64,000 bases of DNA from Streptomyces flaveus (GCF_014647675.1 NZ_BMPQ01000011.1:124001-188000), one strand, 5' to 3'. Positions 8,699 through 17,883 are shown, counted from the stretch's first letter. Program-made: numbers and translations. Notes: generated by a model from the sequence alone, not told the origin.

Positions 8699-9472
8699 TC
8701 ACGCCGTAGCCGCCGGCGGAGCCAACCGTGGTGCCAGCCACGTCGGTACGCCCCCGAGGAGCCGGAACAGGCGCGCCGCCTCGGCTCGCAGCCGGGATGC
8801 TTCCGGCTCGATCTCGGCGTCGGCGAGGGAGGCCAGCGCGGGCGCCGTACCGACCAGGTAGCCCAGTTCCTCGCGGATCCGGAGGGATTCCGTGAAGCCG
8901 TGTCGGGCCTCCGCCAACTCCCCTTCCCTCAGGGCGAGTCCGGCGAGGTGGCGCCAGGTGAAGGAGAGCAGCAGCGCGTCGTCCTGAGCGGTCGCGCCGG
9001 CGTGGGCGCGGCGGTATGCGGCGCGGGCCGCCTGCGGGGAGTGCGCGAGGTTCTCGGCGAGGAGCCCGCGCCGGAAGTCGAGCAGGGCCCGGCCCGGAGC
9101 GCTCGGCGCGATCAGCGCCGCCGCCCGGCCGAGCGCGGCCCGCGCCTCGTCCGCCCGGTCGCGTACGCCGAGCAGCGTGGCCGCGTACGCCAGCTGCCCG
9201 CGCTCGCAGGCCGCCGCACCCCGCTCCTCGTCACTGCGTGCCAGCGCCTCCGCCGTACGCAGCGCGTCCTCGGCCTCCGCCCAGCCCTGCTCGGTGTAGA
9301 GGCACCGCTCGACGAGGAGCGAGGCTCGCTGGAGCGCCGCGCCCGCCGTGACGGGCTCGAGAAGGGCGGCTGCGTCGGCCCAGCAGGCACGCGAGCGCAG
9401 CCGCCATACCGCGGTCTGGAGTGGATCGTCTCCTGCAGCGGTTCCATAACCAGACATGGCGGGATACGCCAC
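8699..9472 (-). CDS. TPR-like helical repeat protein
   Basis: About 257 residues. The start is set at GTG 9472, five bases after GAGG; ATG 9457 is an alternative, and an upstream in-frame start at 9490 has no ribosome site. The protein is Ala/Leu/Arg-rich with repeated helix-pair patterns (AEDALRTAEALARSDEERGA, ALLLSFTWRHLAGLALREGE, ARHGFTESLRIREELGY), typical of tetratricopeptide arrays that bind other proteins. No enzymatic motif, signal peptide or membrane segment is present. It is convergent with the GntR gene and downstream of pucR in the same direction. The specific function is unknown. Confidence 0.78.
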   Translation of the reverse strand: MAYPAMSGYGTAAGDDPLQTAVWRLRSRACWADAAALLEPVTAGAALQRASLLVERCLYTEQGWAEAEDALRTAEALARSDEERGAAACERGQLAYAATLLGVRDRADEARAALGRAAALIAPSAPGRALLDFRRGLLAENLAHSPQAARAAYRRAHAGATAQDDALLLSFTWRHLAGLALREGELAEARHGFTESLRIREELGYLVGTAPALASLADAEIEPEASRLRAEAARLFRLLGGVPTWLAPRLAPPAATA

Positions 9473-9625
9473 GTTGCCCTCCCCGAGCACACCATTGAGC
9501 TGTTGAGTGGTGGCCGCATCTCAGCATGAATCCGCGCGCCTGGCCAAGGGGGTGGGTGAAGGATTTCACAAAGTCATGGTGCAAGGAGTGGCACTTCGTG
9601 CCTCCAGATCCACATCCCTGTGACC

Positions 9626-11329
9626 TCAACTCATCCGCAACGCCAGAAAGAAGTCCAGCTTGTCCTCGAGCCGCGAGAGGTCGCGACTCGTCAACTGCTC
9701 GATACGTCCGACCCGGTAGCGCAACGTGTTGACGTGCAGATGCAGGCGGCCCGCGCACCGCGTCCAGGAGCCGTCGCAGTCGAGAAACGCCTCAAGCGTG
9801 GGGATCAGCTCGGCGCGATGCCGGCGGTCGTAGTCCCGTAGGGGATCAAGAAGGCGAGCCGTGAAGGCCCGGCGCACGTCGTCCGGCACGAAAGGCAGGA
9901 GCAGCACATGCGAGGCCAGCTCCTGATGCCCCGCCGCACACACCCGCCCGGGACGCGCGGCGGCGACCCGGCGTGCGTGCCGGGCCTCCTCCAGCGCGCC
10001 CCGCAGTCCCTCCGCCGAGTGCACGGCCGCGCTGACGCCGAGCGTGAGCCGCCCGTCGTCGTTCAGGCCCGCCGACAGCGGGCCGCGGACGGCCGCCAGC
10101 AGCGCGTCGGCGAGCAGCCCCGGCTCCGGCCCGTCGTGCTCGGAGGTCACGGCCGACAGAGGTACGAGTGCGATCGCCTCCTCGCCCGTATGGGCCACCG
10201 CGATCCGGTCGGAGGGCTCGGGCCCGGACGACTGGGGGTACCCCCAGCTCGAAGAGCCTGGGGGAGGGTCGACGAGGATCTCCTCCAGCAGCGACTGGGC
10301 CACAGGCCCGCCCTCGATCTCCCCGCCGTCCCACTCGACACGGGCCACCACGACCTGCCACTGCGGGGCCGCACCGAGTCCCGGCAGCAGCACGGGCGCC
10401 GCGACCCGCAGCCGCGCCGCGATCTCCGCGGGCGCGGCCCCCGCCTGCACCAGCTCCAGCACTTCCTGCGCGAGCCGACGGCGTACTGTACGCGCCGCGT
10501 CCCGCCGGTCCCGCTCCACCGCGATCAACTGCGTCACCCCGTGGAGCAGGTCGAGCCGCTCCTCCGGCCAGTCCCCGGCATCCGCCTCCACCACGAGCAG
10601 CCAGTCCGACAGCACCGTCTCGCGTACGTCGCGCGAGGCCGCCGCCCCCCGGCCGCTGCTGAGGATCGCGAACAGGGAGTACGTAGTGCCGCCCACCGAC
10701 ACCCGATACGGCCCGCGCCGCCCCGTGCGCACCGCCGCCAGGTGCTCGGCGGCCAGCTTCGCGCAGACCTCGGCGGGCAGCCCGGGCCCCGAGAGGTTCG
10801 CGCCCGCGATCGCCCGCCCGGCGGGGGACAGCACCCAGGCCCGCAGGTCCAGATCGGAGCCGAGCAGGTCCAGGACCACGTCCGGGCCGCCGCCCGCCGG
10901 TCCGGAGGTCATCATCCGCCGGTGCCGGTCCACCACGGCCGCCAGATCCCCGGCCCGCTCGCCCGAGACCTGCCGTACGACATGCTCGGTGATCGTCGCG
11001 AAGGCCACCGACTCGTCGACGGCGAACAGCGGCAGCCGGTGCCGGGCGCAGGCCAGCACCAGATCGTCGGGGACGTCGCCCAGCTCGGCCTCACCGGCCG
11101 CCAGGGCCGCGACCCCGGCGGCCACGAGTATCCGTACGAAAGGCTCGGAGTCCGCCGCACCGCGCCGCCATGCGAGACCCGTGAGGACCAGTTCACCGCC
11201 CGAGAGATAGCGGCTGGGGTCCCGCAGATCCGTGGTCATCACCCCGCGCACGCTGCGGTCCAGCTCGTTCTCGCCGCCGAGCAGCCTGAGGCCCAGCGCA
11301 TCGGTGTCCAGCAGTGCGCGCAGCCGCAT
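9626..11329 (-). CDS. pucR: PucR family regulator of purine catabolism
   Basis: 567 residues from ATG 11329; the frame is open further upstream, but MRLRALLDTDALGLRLLGGE is the usual family N-terminus. Residues ~1-120 are the PucR sensor domain, followed by a GGDEF-like middle. The C-terminus holds the PucR-type helix-turn-helix (AFLDCDGSWTRCAGRLHLHV then NTLRYRVGRIEQLT). It is divergent from the xanthine dehydrogenase operon, so regulation of purine breakdown is likely; PucR proteins of Bacillus control the same pathway. A short palindromic repeat lies in frame at about residues 355-367 and adds a Gly/Pro/Ser stretch (SSWGYPQSSG). Confidence 0.9.
   Translation of the reverse strand: MRLRALLDTDALGLRLLGGENELDRSVRGVMTTDLRDPSRYLSGGELVLTGLAWRRGAADSEPFVRILVAAGVAALAAGEAELGDVPDDLVLACARHRLPLFAVDESVAFATITEHVVRQVSGERAGDLAAVVDRHRRMMTSGPAGGGPDVVLDLLGSDLDLRAWVLSPAGRAIAGANLSGPGLPAEVCAKLAAEHLAAVRTGRRGPYRVSVGGTTYSLFAILSSGRGAAASRDVRETVLSDWLLVVEADAGDWPEERLDLLHGVTQLIAVERDRRDAARTVRRRLAQEVLELVQAGAAPAEIAARLRVAAPVLLPGLGAAPQWQVVVARVEWDGGEIEGGPVAQSLLEEILVDPPPGSSSWGYPQSSGPEPSDRIAVAHTGEEAIALVPLSAVTSEHDGPEPGLLADALLAAVRGPLSAGLNDDGRLTLGVSAAVHSAEGLRGALEEARHARRVAAARPGRVCAAGHQELASHVLLLPFVPDDVRRAFTARLLDPLRDYDRRHRAELIPTLEAFLDCDGSWTRCAGRLHLHVNTLRYRVGRIEQLTSRDLSRLEDKLDFFLALRMS
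10232..10266. repeat. Short palindromic repeat inside pucR
   Basis: The perfect palindrome CTGGGGGTACCCCCAG is followed by CTCGAAGAGC and CTGGGGGAG. A sister element lies inside xdhC at 15961-16006. It keeps the pucR frame open and encodes a low-complexity linker. Confidence 0.7.
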
Positions 11330-11612
11330 TCTCGTCGCCGCCGTTCCTTGTCTGGAAATCTCTGGTTCCCGGGGACTGCGTCCGATGTTTCCCGAGGAAA
11401 ACGATGAGGTTGCCGGCGCCCCCCGTTCAGATGAATCTACAAGACGATCGCCCTGGCCAGCCGACTCCTTCATGGTTTGTGTGACTGACCTGGGTGCGGG
11501 CAGCTGCGGTCTACTGACCTCAAGCCTTGTGAACAGCATCTGAACGAGCTGATGCCGCCGTCCCGACCTGGCTCAAACGGAACGCCCCTCGACACGAAGA
11601 AGAGAGCCGATC
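11330..11612. promoter_or_regulatory. pucR-xdh divergent regulatory region
   Basis: 283 bases between the divergent pucR and xdh genes. Two small imperfect inverted repeats are visible close to pucR: GGAAATCTCTGGTTCC at 11354-11369 and GTTTCCCGAGGAAAAC at 11387-11402. Either could bind PucR or another regulator. No clear -10/-35 pair was identified. Confidence 0.4.
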
Positions 11613-12500
11613 ATGGACTTCCTTCGCCCCGGCAGCTGGGAGGAGGCGCTCGCCGCGAAGGCCGAGCACCCCACCGCCGTGCCGATTGCGGGCGGCACCG
11701 ATGTGATGGTCGAGATCAACTTCGACCACCGCCGGCCCGAGTACCTCCTGGACCTGAACCGCATCGGCGAGCTGAACGACTGGGAGGTCGGCGAGGACAG
11801 CGTGCGACTCGGCGCCTCGGTCCCGTACACGAGCATCATGGAGAACCTGCGGGCCGAACTCCCAGGCCTCGCCCTCGCCTCGCACACCGTGGCCTCCCCG
11901 CAGATCCGCAACCGCGGCGGCGTGGGCGGCAACCTCGGCACCGCCTCCCCGGCCGGCGACGCCCACCCCGCGCTCCTCGCCGCGGGCGCCGAGGTCGAGG
12001 TCGAGTCCGTACGAGGCTCCCGCCGCATCCCGATCGACGACTTCTACACCGGCGTGAAGCGCAACGCGCTCGCCGCCGACGAGCTGATCAGGGCCGTACA
12101 CATCAAGAAGGCCGAAGGACCGCAGCAGTTCTCCAAGGTCGGCACCCGCAACGCGATGGTGATTGCGGTGTGCGCCTTCGGCCTGGCCCTGCACCCGTCG
12201 TCGCGTACCGTCCGCACCGGCATCGGCTCGGCCGCGCCCACGCCCGTCCGGGCCAAGGCCGCCGAGGAGTTCCTGAACGCGGCGCTCGAAGAGGGCGGCT
12301 TCTGGGACAACGGCAAGATCATCACCCCGTCGGTCGCCAAGCAGTTCGCGGACCTGTGCGCCGCCGCCTGCAACCCGATCGACGACGTCCGGGGCACCGC
12401 GAGCTACCGCCGCCACGCGGTGGGCATCATGGCCCGCCGGACGCTTACCTGGACCTGGGAGTCGTACCGCGGCACCGCCGCCACGGAGGGAGCTGCGTAA
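11613..12500 (+). CDS. Xanthine dehydrogenase family, FAD-binding subunit
   Basis: 295 residues, the medium (FAD) subunit of a three-part molybdenum hydroxylase. It shows the FAD-binding signatures AGGTDVMVEINF near residue 29 and IRNRGGVGGNLGTASPAGD near residues 97-115 (family motif I-R-N-x-x-x-x-G-G-N). The CO-dehydrogenase flavoprotein C-terminal domain follows from about 170. A GAAGAGAG ribosome site precedes ATG 11613. It is first gene of the operon; its TAA stop overlaps the ATG of the Fe-S subunit. It passes electrons from the Fe-S subunit to NAD+ or another acceptor in the cytosol. Confidence 0.93.
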   Translation: MDFLRPGSWEEALAAKAEHPTAVPIAGGTDVMVEINFDHRRPEYLLDLNRIGELNDWEVGEDSVRLGASVPYTSIMENLRAELPGLALASHTVASPQIRNRGGVGGNLGTASPAGDAHPALLAAGAEVEVESVRGSRRIPIDDFYTGVKRNALAADELIRAVHIKKAEGPQQFSKVGTRNAMVIAVCAFGLALHPSSRTVRTGIGSAAPTPVRAKAAEEFLNAALEEGGFWDNGKIITPSVAKQFADLCAAACNPIDDVRGTASYRRHAVGIMARRTLTWTWESYRGTAATEGAA

Positions 12501-13090
12501 TGCGCGTCAATTTCACGGTCAACGGCCGCCCGCAGGAAGCCGACGACGTCTGGGAGGGCGAGTCCCTGCTGTATGTGCTGAGGGAGCGCCTGGGGCTGCC
12601 GGGTGCCAAGAACGCCTGCGAGCAAGGGGAGTGCGGCTCGTGCACGGTCCGGCTCGACGGCGTACCGGTGTGTTCGTGTCTGGTCGCGGCAGGGCAGGTG
12701 GAAGGGCGCGAGGTCGTCACGGTCGAGGGGCTTGCGGAGTACGCACGGCAGCGCACCTGTGGATCCGGAAAGTGTGACACTTCCGCGAAAGGTGCCACAT
12801 CTTTGGACGATGCCCAGCGATGGTCGGCGCACGGCACCGACTCACAGACCGGCGAAGGCACCGAACTCTCCCCCGTCCAGCAGGCGTTCATCGACGCAGG
12901 CGCCGTGCAGTGCGGCTTCTGCACCCCCGGTCTGCTGGTCGCCGCCGACGAGATGCTGGAGCGCAACCCGACCCCGACCGACGCGGACATCCGCGAGGCG
13001 CTGTCGGGTAACCTCTGCCGCTGCACCGGCTACGAGACGATCATGAACGCGGTCCGCCTCGCGGCCGCCAGGCAGTCGGAGGCGGTCTGA
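12500..13090 (+). CDS. Xanthine dehydrogenase family, [2Fe-2S] subunit
   Basis: 196 residues, the small subunit with two [2Fe-2S] clusters. The plant-type cluster is formed by C40, C45, C48 and C60 (CEQGECGSC). The second cluster is formed by C138, C141, C173 and C175 (CGFC and CRC). Between the two domains, residues 83-121 form an insert with two further cysteines (TCGSGKC) that is longer than in short family members such as CoxS. It relays electrons from the molybdenum site to FAD. It starts inside the stop codon of the FAD subunit (TAATG), so translation is coupled. Confidence 0.93.
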   Translation: MRVNFTVNGRPQEADDVWEGESLLYVLRERLGLPGAKNACEQGECGSCTVRLDGVPVCSCLVAAGQVEGREVVTVEGLAEYARQRTCGSGKCDTSAKGATSLDDAQRWSAHGTDSQTGEGTELSPVQQAFIDAGAVQCGFCTPGLLVAADEMLERNPTPTDADIREALSGNLCRCTGYETIMNAVRLAAARQSEAV

Positions 13091-13092
13091 GC

Positions 13093-15486
13093 ATGGCCGG
13101 CAACAACGCCCCTCTCGGCACTCCCACCAAGGTCACCCAGGGCTCACAGACCAAGGGCGGCATCGGCGAGTCCACACTCCGCCCTGACGGCACACTCAAG
13201 GTCACCGGCGAGTTCGCGTACTCCTCCGACATGTGGCACGAGGACATGCTGTGGGGCCAGATCCTGCGCTCCCCGGTGGCCCACGCGGAGATCGTGTCGA
13301 TCGACACCTCCGAAGCCCTCGCCCAGGCCGGCGTGTACGCCGTCATGACGTACGACGACCTGCCGACCGACGTGCGGCACTACGGACTGGAGTTCCCGGA
13401 CACCCCCGTACTGGCCCGTGGCCGCGTACGCCACCACGGCGAGCCCGTCGCGATCGTCGCCGCCGACCACCCGGAGACCGCACGCCGCGCCGCCGCCAAG
13501 ATCAAGGTCGAGTACCGCGAACTACCGGTCGTCACCGACGAGTCGACCGCCACCGCCCCCGACGCGCCGCTGATCCACGAGAACCGCACAGATCACTACG
13601 CCGCCCACGTCACCCACCCCAACATCCTCCACCGCCAGCCGATCATCCGCGGAGACGTCGAGGAGGCCCGCAGCCGCGCCGACTTCATCGTCACGGGCGA
13701 GTACACCTTCGGCATGCAGGACCAGGCCTTCCTCGGCCCGGAGTCGGGGCTCGCGGTCCCCGCGGAGGACGGCGGCGTCGACCTCTACATCGCCACCCAG
13801 TGGCTGCACTCCGACCTCCGCCAGATCGCCCCGGTCCTCGGCCTGCCCGAGGAGAAGGTCCGGATGACGCTGTCCGGCGTCGGCGGCGCGTTCGGCGGGC
13901 GCGAGGACCTGTCGATGCAGATCCACGCCTGCCTGCTGGCGCTGCGCACGGGCAAGCCGGTGAAGATCGTCTACAACCGTTTCGAGTCCTTCTTCGGCCA
14001 CGTCCACCGCCACCCCGCGAAGCTCTTCTACGAGCACGGGGCCACGAAGGACGGCAAGTTGACGCACCTGAAGGCCCGTATCGTCCTGGACGGCGGCGCG
14101 TACGCCTCGGCCTCACCCGCCGTCGTCGGCAACGCGGCCTCGCTCGGCGCGGGCCCGTACGTCATCGACGACGTCGACATCGAAGCCCTCGCCCTCTACA
14201 CCAACAACCCGCCCTGCGGCGCCATGCGCGGCTTCGGCGCGGTGCAGGCCTGCTTCGCGTACGAGGCGCAGATGGACAAGCTCGCCGACAAGGTCGGCAT
14301 GGACCGCGTCGAGTTCCGCCGGCTCAACGCCATGGAGCAGGGCACGATCATGCCGACCGGCCAGCCCGTCGACTCGCCCGCCCCCGTCGCCGAACTCCTG
14401 CGCCGCGTCAAGGCGATGCCCCTGCCGCCGGAGCGCCAGTGGGAGAGCTCCGAGGGCGCGGACGTACGCCAGCTGCCCGGCGGCCTGTCCAACACCACAC
14501 ACGGCGAAGGCGTCGTACGCGGCGTCGGGTACGCGGTCGGCATCAAGAACGTCGGCTTCTCCGAGGGCTTCGACGACTACTCAACCGCCCGCGTCCGCAT
14601 GGAGGTTGTCGGCGGCGAGCCCGTCGCCACCGTCCACACCGCGATGGCGGAGGTCGGCCAGGGCGGCGTCACCGTCCACGCGCAGATCGCCCGCACCGAG
14701 CTCGGCGTCACCCAGGTGACGATCCAGCCGGCCGACACCCAGGTGGGTTCCGCGGGCTCGACTTCGGCGTCACGTCAGACGTACGTCACTGGCGGCGCCG
14801 TCAAGAACGCCTGCGAACTGGTCCGCGAGCGGGTCCTGGAGATCGGGCGCCGCAAGTTCGGTACGTACCACCCCGCTTGGGCCACCGCCGAGCTGCTGCT
14901 GGAGGTCGGCAAAGTCGTCACCGACGGCGGTGAGGTGCTTGCCGACCTGGTGGACGTACTCGAAGACGAGTCGGTGGAGGTCGAGGAGGAATGGCGGCAT
15001 CGGCCGACCGAACCGTTCGACCGGCATACCGGGCAGGGCTTCGGACACGTGCAATATTCGTTCGCCGCGCATCGGGCCGTGGTCGAGGTCGACACCGAGC
15101 TGGGCCTGGTGAAGGTCATCGAGCTGGCCTGCGCCCAGGACGTCGGCAAGGCCCTCAACCCGCTGTCCGTCGTCGGCCAGATCCAGGGCGGTACGACCCA
15201 GGGCCTGGGCATGGCCGTCATGGAGGAGATCCTCGTCGACCCGAAGACGGCGAAGGTCCGCAACCCCTCCTTCACGGACTACCTGATCCCCACGATCCTG
15301 GACACGCCGACGATGCCCGTCGACGTACTCGAACTGGCCGACGCGCATGCGCCGTACGGGTTGCGGGGTGTCGGGGAGGCCCCGACGCTTTCGTCAACTC
15401 CGGCCGTCCTTGCGGCCATTCGGAACGCGACGGGCTTGGAGCTGAACAGGACGCCGGTACGGCCGGAGCACCTCACCGGCATGTGA
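13093..15486 (+). CDS. Xanthine dehydrogenase family, molybdopterin subunit
   Basis: 797 residues, the large catalytic subunit carrying the molybdenum cofactor. The order is normal for the family: an N-terminal a/b hammerhead domain (GESTLRPDGTLKVTGEFAYS), then the cofactor-binding region with GVGGAFGGRED near residue 260, CGAMRGFGAVQACFAYEAQ near 375, and a C-terminal GVGEAPTLSSTPAVLAAI. That last segment contains the catalytic Glu-type GVGE motif. It starts two bases after the Fe-S subunit stop. With PucR next door, oxidation of hypoxanthine/xanthine to urate is the most likely reaction; other purine or N-heterocycle substrates cannot be excluded. Confidence 0.93.
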   Translation: MAGNNAPLGTPTKVTQGSQTKGGIGESTLRPDGTLKVTGEFAYSSDMWHEDMLWGQILRSPVAHAEIVSIDTSEALAQAGVYAVMTYDDLPTDVRHYGLEFPDTPVLARGRVRHHGEPVAIVAADHPETARRAAAKIKVEYRELPVVTDESTATAPDAPLIHENRTDHYAAHVTHPNILHRQPIIRGDVEEARSRADFIVTGEYTFGMQDQAFLGPESGLAVPAEDGGVDLYIATQWLHSDLRQIAPVLGLPEEKVRMTLSGVGGAFGGREDLSMQIHACLLALRTGKPVKIVYNRFESFFGHVHRHPAKLFYEHGATKDGKLTHLKARIVLDGGAYASASPAVVGNAASLGAGPYVIDDVDIEALALYTNNPPCGAMRGFGAVQACFAYEAQMDKLADKVGMDRVEFRRLNAMEQGTIMPTGQPVDSPAPVAELLRRVKAMPLPPERQWESSEGADVRQLPGGLSNTTHGEGVVRGVGYAVGIKNVGFSEGFDDYSTARVRMEVVGGEPVATVHTAMAEVGQGGVTVHAQIARTELGVTQVTIQPADTQVGSAGSTSASRQTYVTGGAVKNACELVRERVLEIGRRKFGTYHPAWATAELLLEVGKVVTDGGEVLADLVDVLEDESVEVEEEWRHRPTEPFDRHTGQGFGHVQYSFAAHRAVVEVDTELGLVKVIELACAQDVGKALNPLSVVGQIQGGTTQGLGMAVMEEILVDPKTAKVRNPSFTDYLIPTILDTPTMPVDVLELADAHAPYGLRGVGEAPTLSSTPAVLAAIRNATGLELNRTPVRPEHLTGM

Positions 15487-15518
15487 CCCTCCGGGGCGGA
15501 GAGGAGAGCGAGACCGAG

Positions 15519-16721
15519 ATGCTGGACATCGCCCAAGAGCTGCACCGGTGGGTCGAGCAGGGCCGCGACTTCGCCGTGGCCACCGTGGTGGCCGTCGGCG
15601 GCAGCGCGCCACGCGGGCCCGGCGCGGCCCTCGCGGTGGACTCCGAGGGCACGGCGATCGGCTCGGTCTCCGGGGGCTGTGTGGAGGGGGCGGTGTACGA
15701 ACTGTGCCAACAGGCGTTGGCGGACGGGGAGTCGGTCCCGGTTCTGGAGCGCTTCGGCTACAGCGACGAGGACGCCTTCGCGGTGGGCCTGACGTGCGGC
15801 GGCGTCATCGACATCCTGGTGACGCCGGTACGGGCCTCGGCTCCCGACCGGGAGGTGTTCGCGTCGGCTCTGTCCGCCGCCGCGCGCGGGGAGGCGGCGG
15901 CGGTCGCGCGCATCGTCTCCGGGCCGGGGGAGCTGCTGGGCCGCGCCCTGCTCGTACGTCCGAGCGAAGCGAGATGGGGGTCCCCCCGGCCGGAGGCTGG
16001 GGGAGGCTCGTACGAGGGCGGATTCGGCGCCCATCCCGAGCTGGACCGCACGGTGGCGGCCGAGGCGGGCGCCTTCCTGGATGCGGGCCGCACCGGCATC
16101 CAGGAGATCGGAGAGCAGGGCTCTCGCTGCGGAGCACCGCTCACGGTGTTGGTCGAGTCGTCGGTGCCGCCGCCTCGCATGATCGTCTTCGGCGCGATCG
16201 ACTTCGCCTCGGCGCTGGTGCGCATGGGCAAGTTCCTCGGCTACCACGTGACGGTGTGCGATGCGCGTCCCGTCTTCGCGACGGCGGCCCGCTTCCCGGA
16301 GGCGGACGAGATCGTCGTGGACTGGCCGCACAAGTACCTGGAACGGACGTCGGTGGACGCCCGTACGGTCCTGTGCGTCCTGACGCACGACGCCAAGTTC
16401 GACGTACCGCTGCTGCGGTTGGCGCTACGGCTGCCGGTTGCGTACGTCGGTGCGATGGGTTCACGGCGTACGCACCTGGACCGGAACGAGCGGTTGCGTG
16501 AAGTGGGCGTGACGGAGCTGGAGTTGGCGCGGCTGCACTCGCCGATCGGCCTCGATCTCGGGGCCCGTACGCCGGAGGAGACGGCACTGTCGATCGCGTC
16601 GGAGATCGTCGCCAACCGGCGTGGCGGCAGCGGGGTTTCGCTGACCGGGGCGCATACGCCGATCCATCATGACGCGACGTCGGAGACGGCCCCGGCGGGG
16701 CGGATCGGGTCGGTGGCCTGA
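15519..16721 (+). CDS. xdhC: XdhC/CoxI family maturation protein
   Basis: 400 residues from ATG 15519, preceded by GGAGAGGAGAG. XdhC-type proteins bind the molybdenum cofactor, help its sulfuration and insert it into xanthine dehydrogenase. The N-terminal XdhC/CoxI domain is clear (VAVGGSAPRGPGAALAV, GSVSGGCVEGAVYELC, GLTCGGVIDILV). The C-terminal Rossmann domain starts at MIVFGAIDFASALVRMGKF. A palindromic repeat is inserted in frame at residues ~148-162, splitting the usual VRPDGSYEGG-type segment into VRP-SEARWGSPRPEAGG-GSYEGG. The frame stays open, so the protein is probably functional with a surface loop. Confidence 0.92.
   Translation: MLDIAQELHRWVEQGRDFAVATVVAVGGSAPRGPGAALAVDSEGTAIGSVSGGCVEGAVYELCQQALADGESVPVLERFGYSDEDAFAVGLTCGGVIDILVTPVRASAPDREVFASALSAAARGEAAAVARIVSGPGELLGRALLVRPSEARWGSPRPEAGGGSYEGGFGAHPELDRTVAAEAGAFLDAGRTGIQEIGEQGSRCGAPLTVLVESSVPPPRMIVFGAIDFASALVRMGKFLGYHVTVCDARPVFATAARFPEADEIVVDWPHKYLERTSVDARTVLCVLTHDAKFDVPLLRLALRLPVAYVGAMGSRRTHLDRNERLREVGVTELELARLHSPIGLDLGARTPEETALSIASEIVANRRGGSGVSLTGAHTPIHHDATSETAPAGRIGSVA
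15961..16006. repeat. Short palindromic repeat inside xdhC
   Basis: CGAGCGAAGCGAGA is followed by TGGGGGTCCCCCC, GGCCGGAGG and CTGGGGGAG. It shares the T-GGGGGT-N-CCCCC and CTGGGGGAG parts with the element in pucR. It adds about 14 codons without shifting the frame. Confidence 0.72.
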
Positions 16722-16765
16722 CGCCTGAGGCCCGGACGCGATCATCGTTGCGTATGCTGCCGGGC

Positions 16766-17257
16766 ATGTTGAGGCTCGAGAGGCTCCGTGACGACCACGC
16801 GCCTGCCCTGCTGGCTTTCGAGCAGGAGAACCGGGAGTACTTCGCGCGGTCCGTGCCGGATCGGGGTGACGCGTTCTTCGCCGAGTTCGCCTCCCGCCAC
16901 CTCGCCCGCCTCGCCGAGCAGGACGCCGGTGAATGCTACTTCCATGTCGTCCTCGACGAGCAGGGGGACCTGATCGGCCGCGTCAACCTCGTCGACATCG
17001 ACGAGGACGGCGCCGAACTCGGCTACAGGATCGCCGAGCGCGCCACGGGCCGGGGCATCGCGACCGCCGCGGTCGCGGAGGCGTGCCGCCTCGCCGCCAC
17101 GACCTACCGCCTCCCCGCACTCAGGGCGCGCACCACCCTCGACAACCCGGCGTCAATGACCGTACTCGCACGGAACGAGTTCACCCCGGTGGGGGACATC
17201 ACGCTCAGTGGGCGCCCTGGCGTCCGGTACCGGCGTCGGCTTGCCGCCATTGGCTGA
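16766..17257 (+). CDS. GNAT family N-acetyltransferase
   Basis: 163 residues from ATG 16766 (MLRLERLRDDHAPALLAF); ATG 16754 and TTG 16748 are in-frame alternatives without better ribosome sites. It follows the RimJ/RimL pattern: LIGRVNLVDIDEDGAELGY for the central strands, then the acetyl-CoA binding loop RATGRGIATAAVAEA, then LRARTTLDNPASMTVLARNE. It transfers acetyl from acetyl-CoA to an amine or protein N-terminus; the target is unknown. It is 45 bp after xdhC with no strong terminator between them, but it has no evident functional link to purine catabolism. Confidence 0.88.
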   Translation: MLRLERLRDDHAPALLAFEQENREYFARSVPDRGDAFFAEFASRHLARLAEQDAGECYFHVVLDEQGDLIGRVNLVDIDEDGAELGYRIAERATGRGIATAAVAEACRLAATTYRLPALRARTTLDNPASMTVLARNEFTPVGDITLSGRPGVRYRRRLAAIG

Positions 17258-17362
17258 TCGCCCGCATCGGGGTCGGGGTCGGGATACGTCAGGCATGAGC
17301 CTGTCGGTGCGGCTCCGGCCTGAAGACTTCTCGCTTCACTCGGGCTGAGGCGTCAGCGGGTG

Positions 17363-17883
17363 TCAGACATTGAGGGTCCGGCGCGCGGCACTGATGGCCC
17401 GGTGCGCGTCGGCCCCGTACACGGCGGACTCCTTCAGCGTGTTCCAGGTACGGAGGTACGTGCTCACGCCGACCTCGTCCTCGATCCACAGCTCGGAGTG
17501 CCAGGTCTCGACGATCACGCGGCTGTCGTCGTACATCCAAAACGCCGTGGCGGGCGGAATCTTGAGCGAGGCGCTGAACGGGATGATTCCCAACTCGACC
17601 GTGTCCAGGCCGATCACCCCGGCCAGTCGGTCGAGCTGGGCGGCCAGGACGGACGGCGGGCAGATCAGCGCTCGGAGAGCGGCTTCCCACATGATGAGGT
17701 GGAAACGCTTCGCGGGGTCGTACAGCGCATCCTGCCGTTTTCCAGCTTGCTGATCTTCGGCTGCGGCCAGCCGAGCCGCCGGGCCAGCCCGGAACCGGTG
17801 AACCTTCCGTCAGGGGCAGACAGCCGCAGCTCGCGCAGCCGTACCCCGAGCGCTTCGCGCGCCTGTTGGTAGTCGGTTGTCAC
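17363..17883 (-). pseudogene. XRE/DUF5753 regulator, broken by internal deletion
   Basis: The first reading frame (17883 down to 17665) gives an intact XRE helix-turn-helix: VRLRELRLSAPDGRFTGSGL, then WPQPKISKLENGR. Right after KLENGR the sequence jumps to the C-terminal DUF5753 part in another frame: RQDALYDPAKRFHLIMWEAA and on to TLNV at 17363. Intact relatives have about 100 more residues between these points. The join carries a CGGCAG that would fit both flanks, suggesting deletion at a microhomology. The product would be a 72-residue HTH fragment, or a separately started C-terminal fragment. Downstream small genes at 18.1-18.6 kb look like its former partners. Confidence 0.78.
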
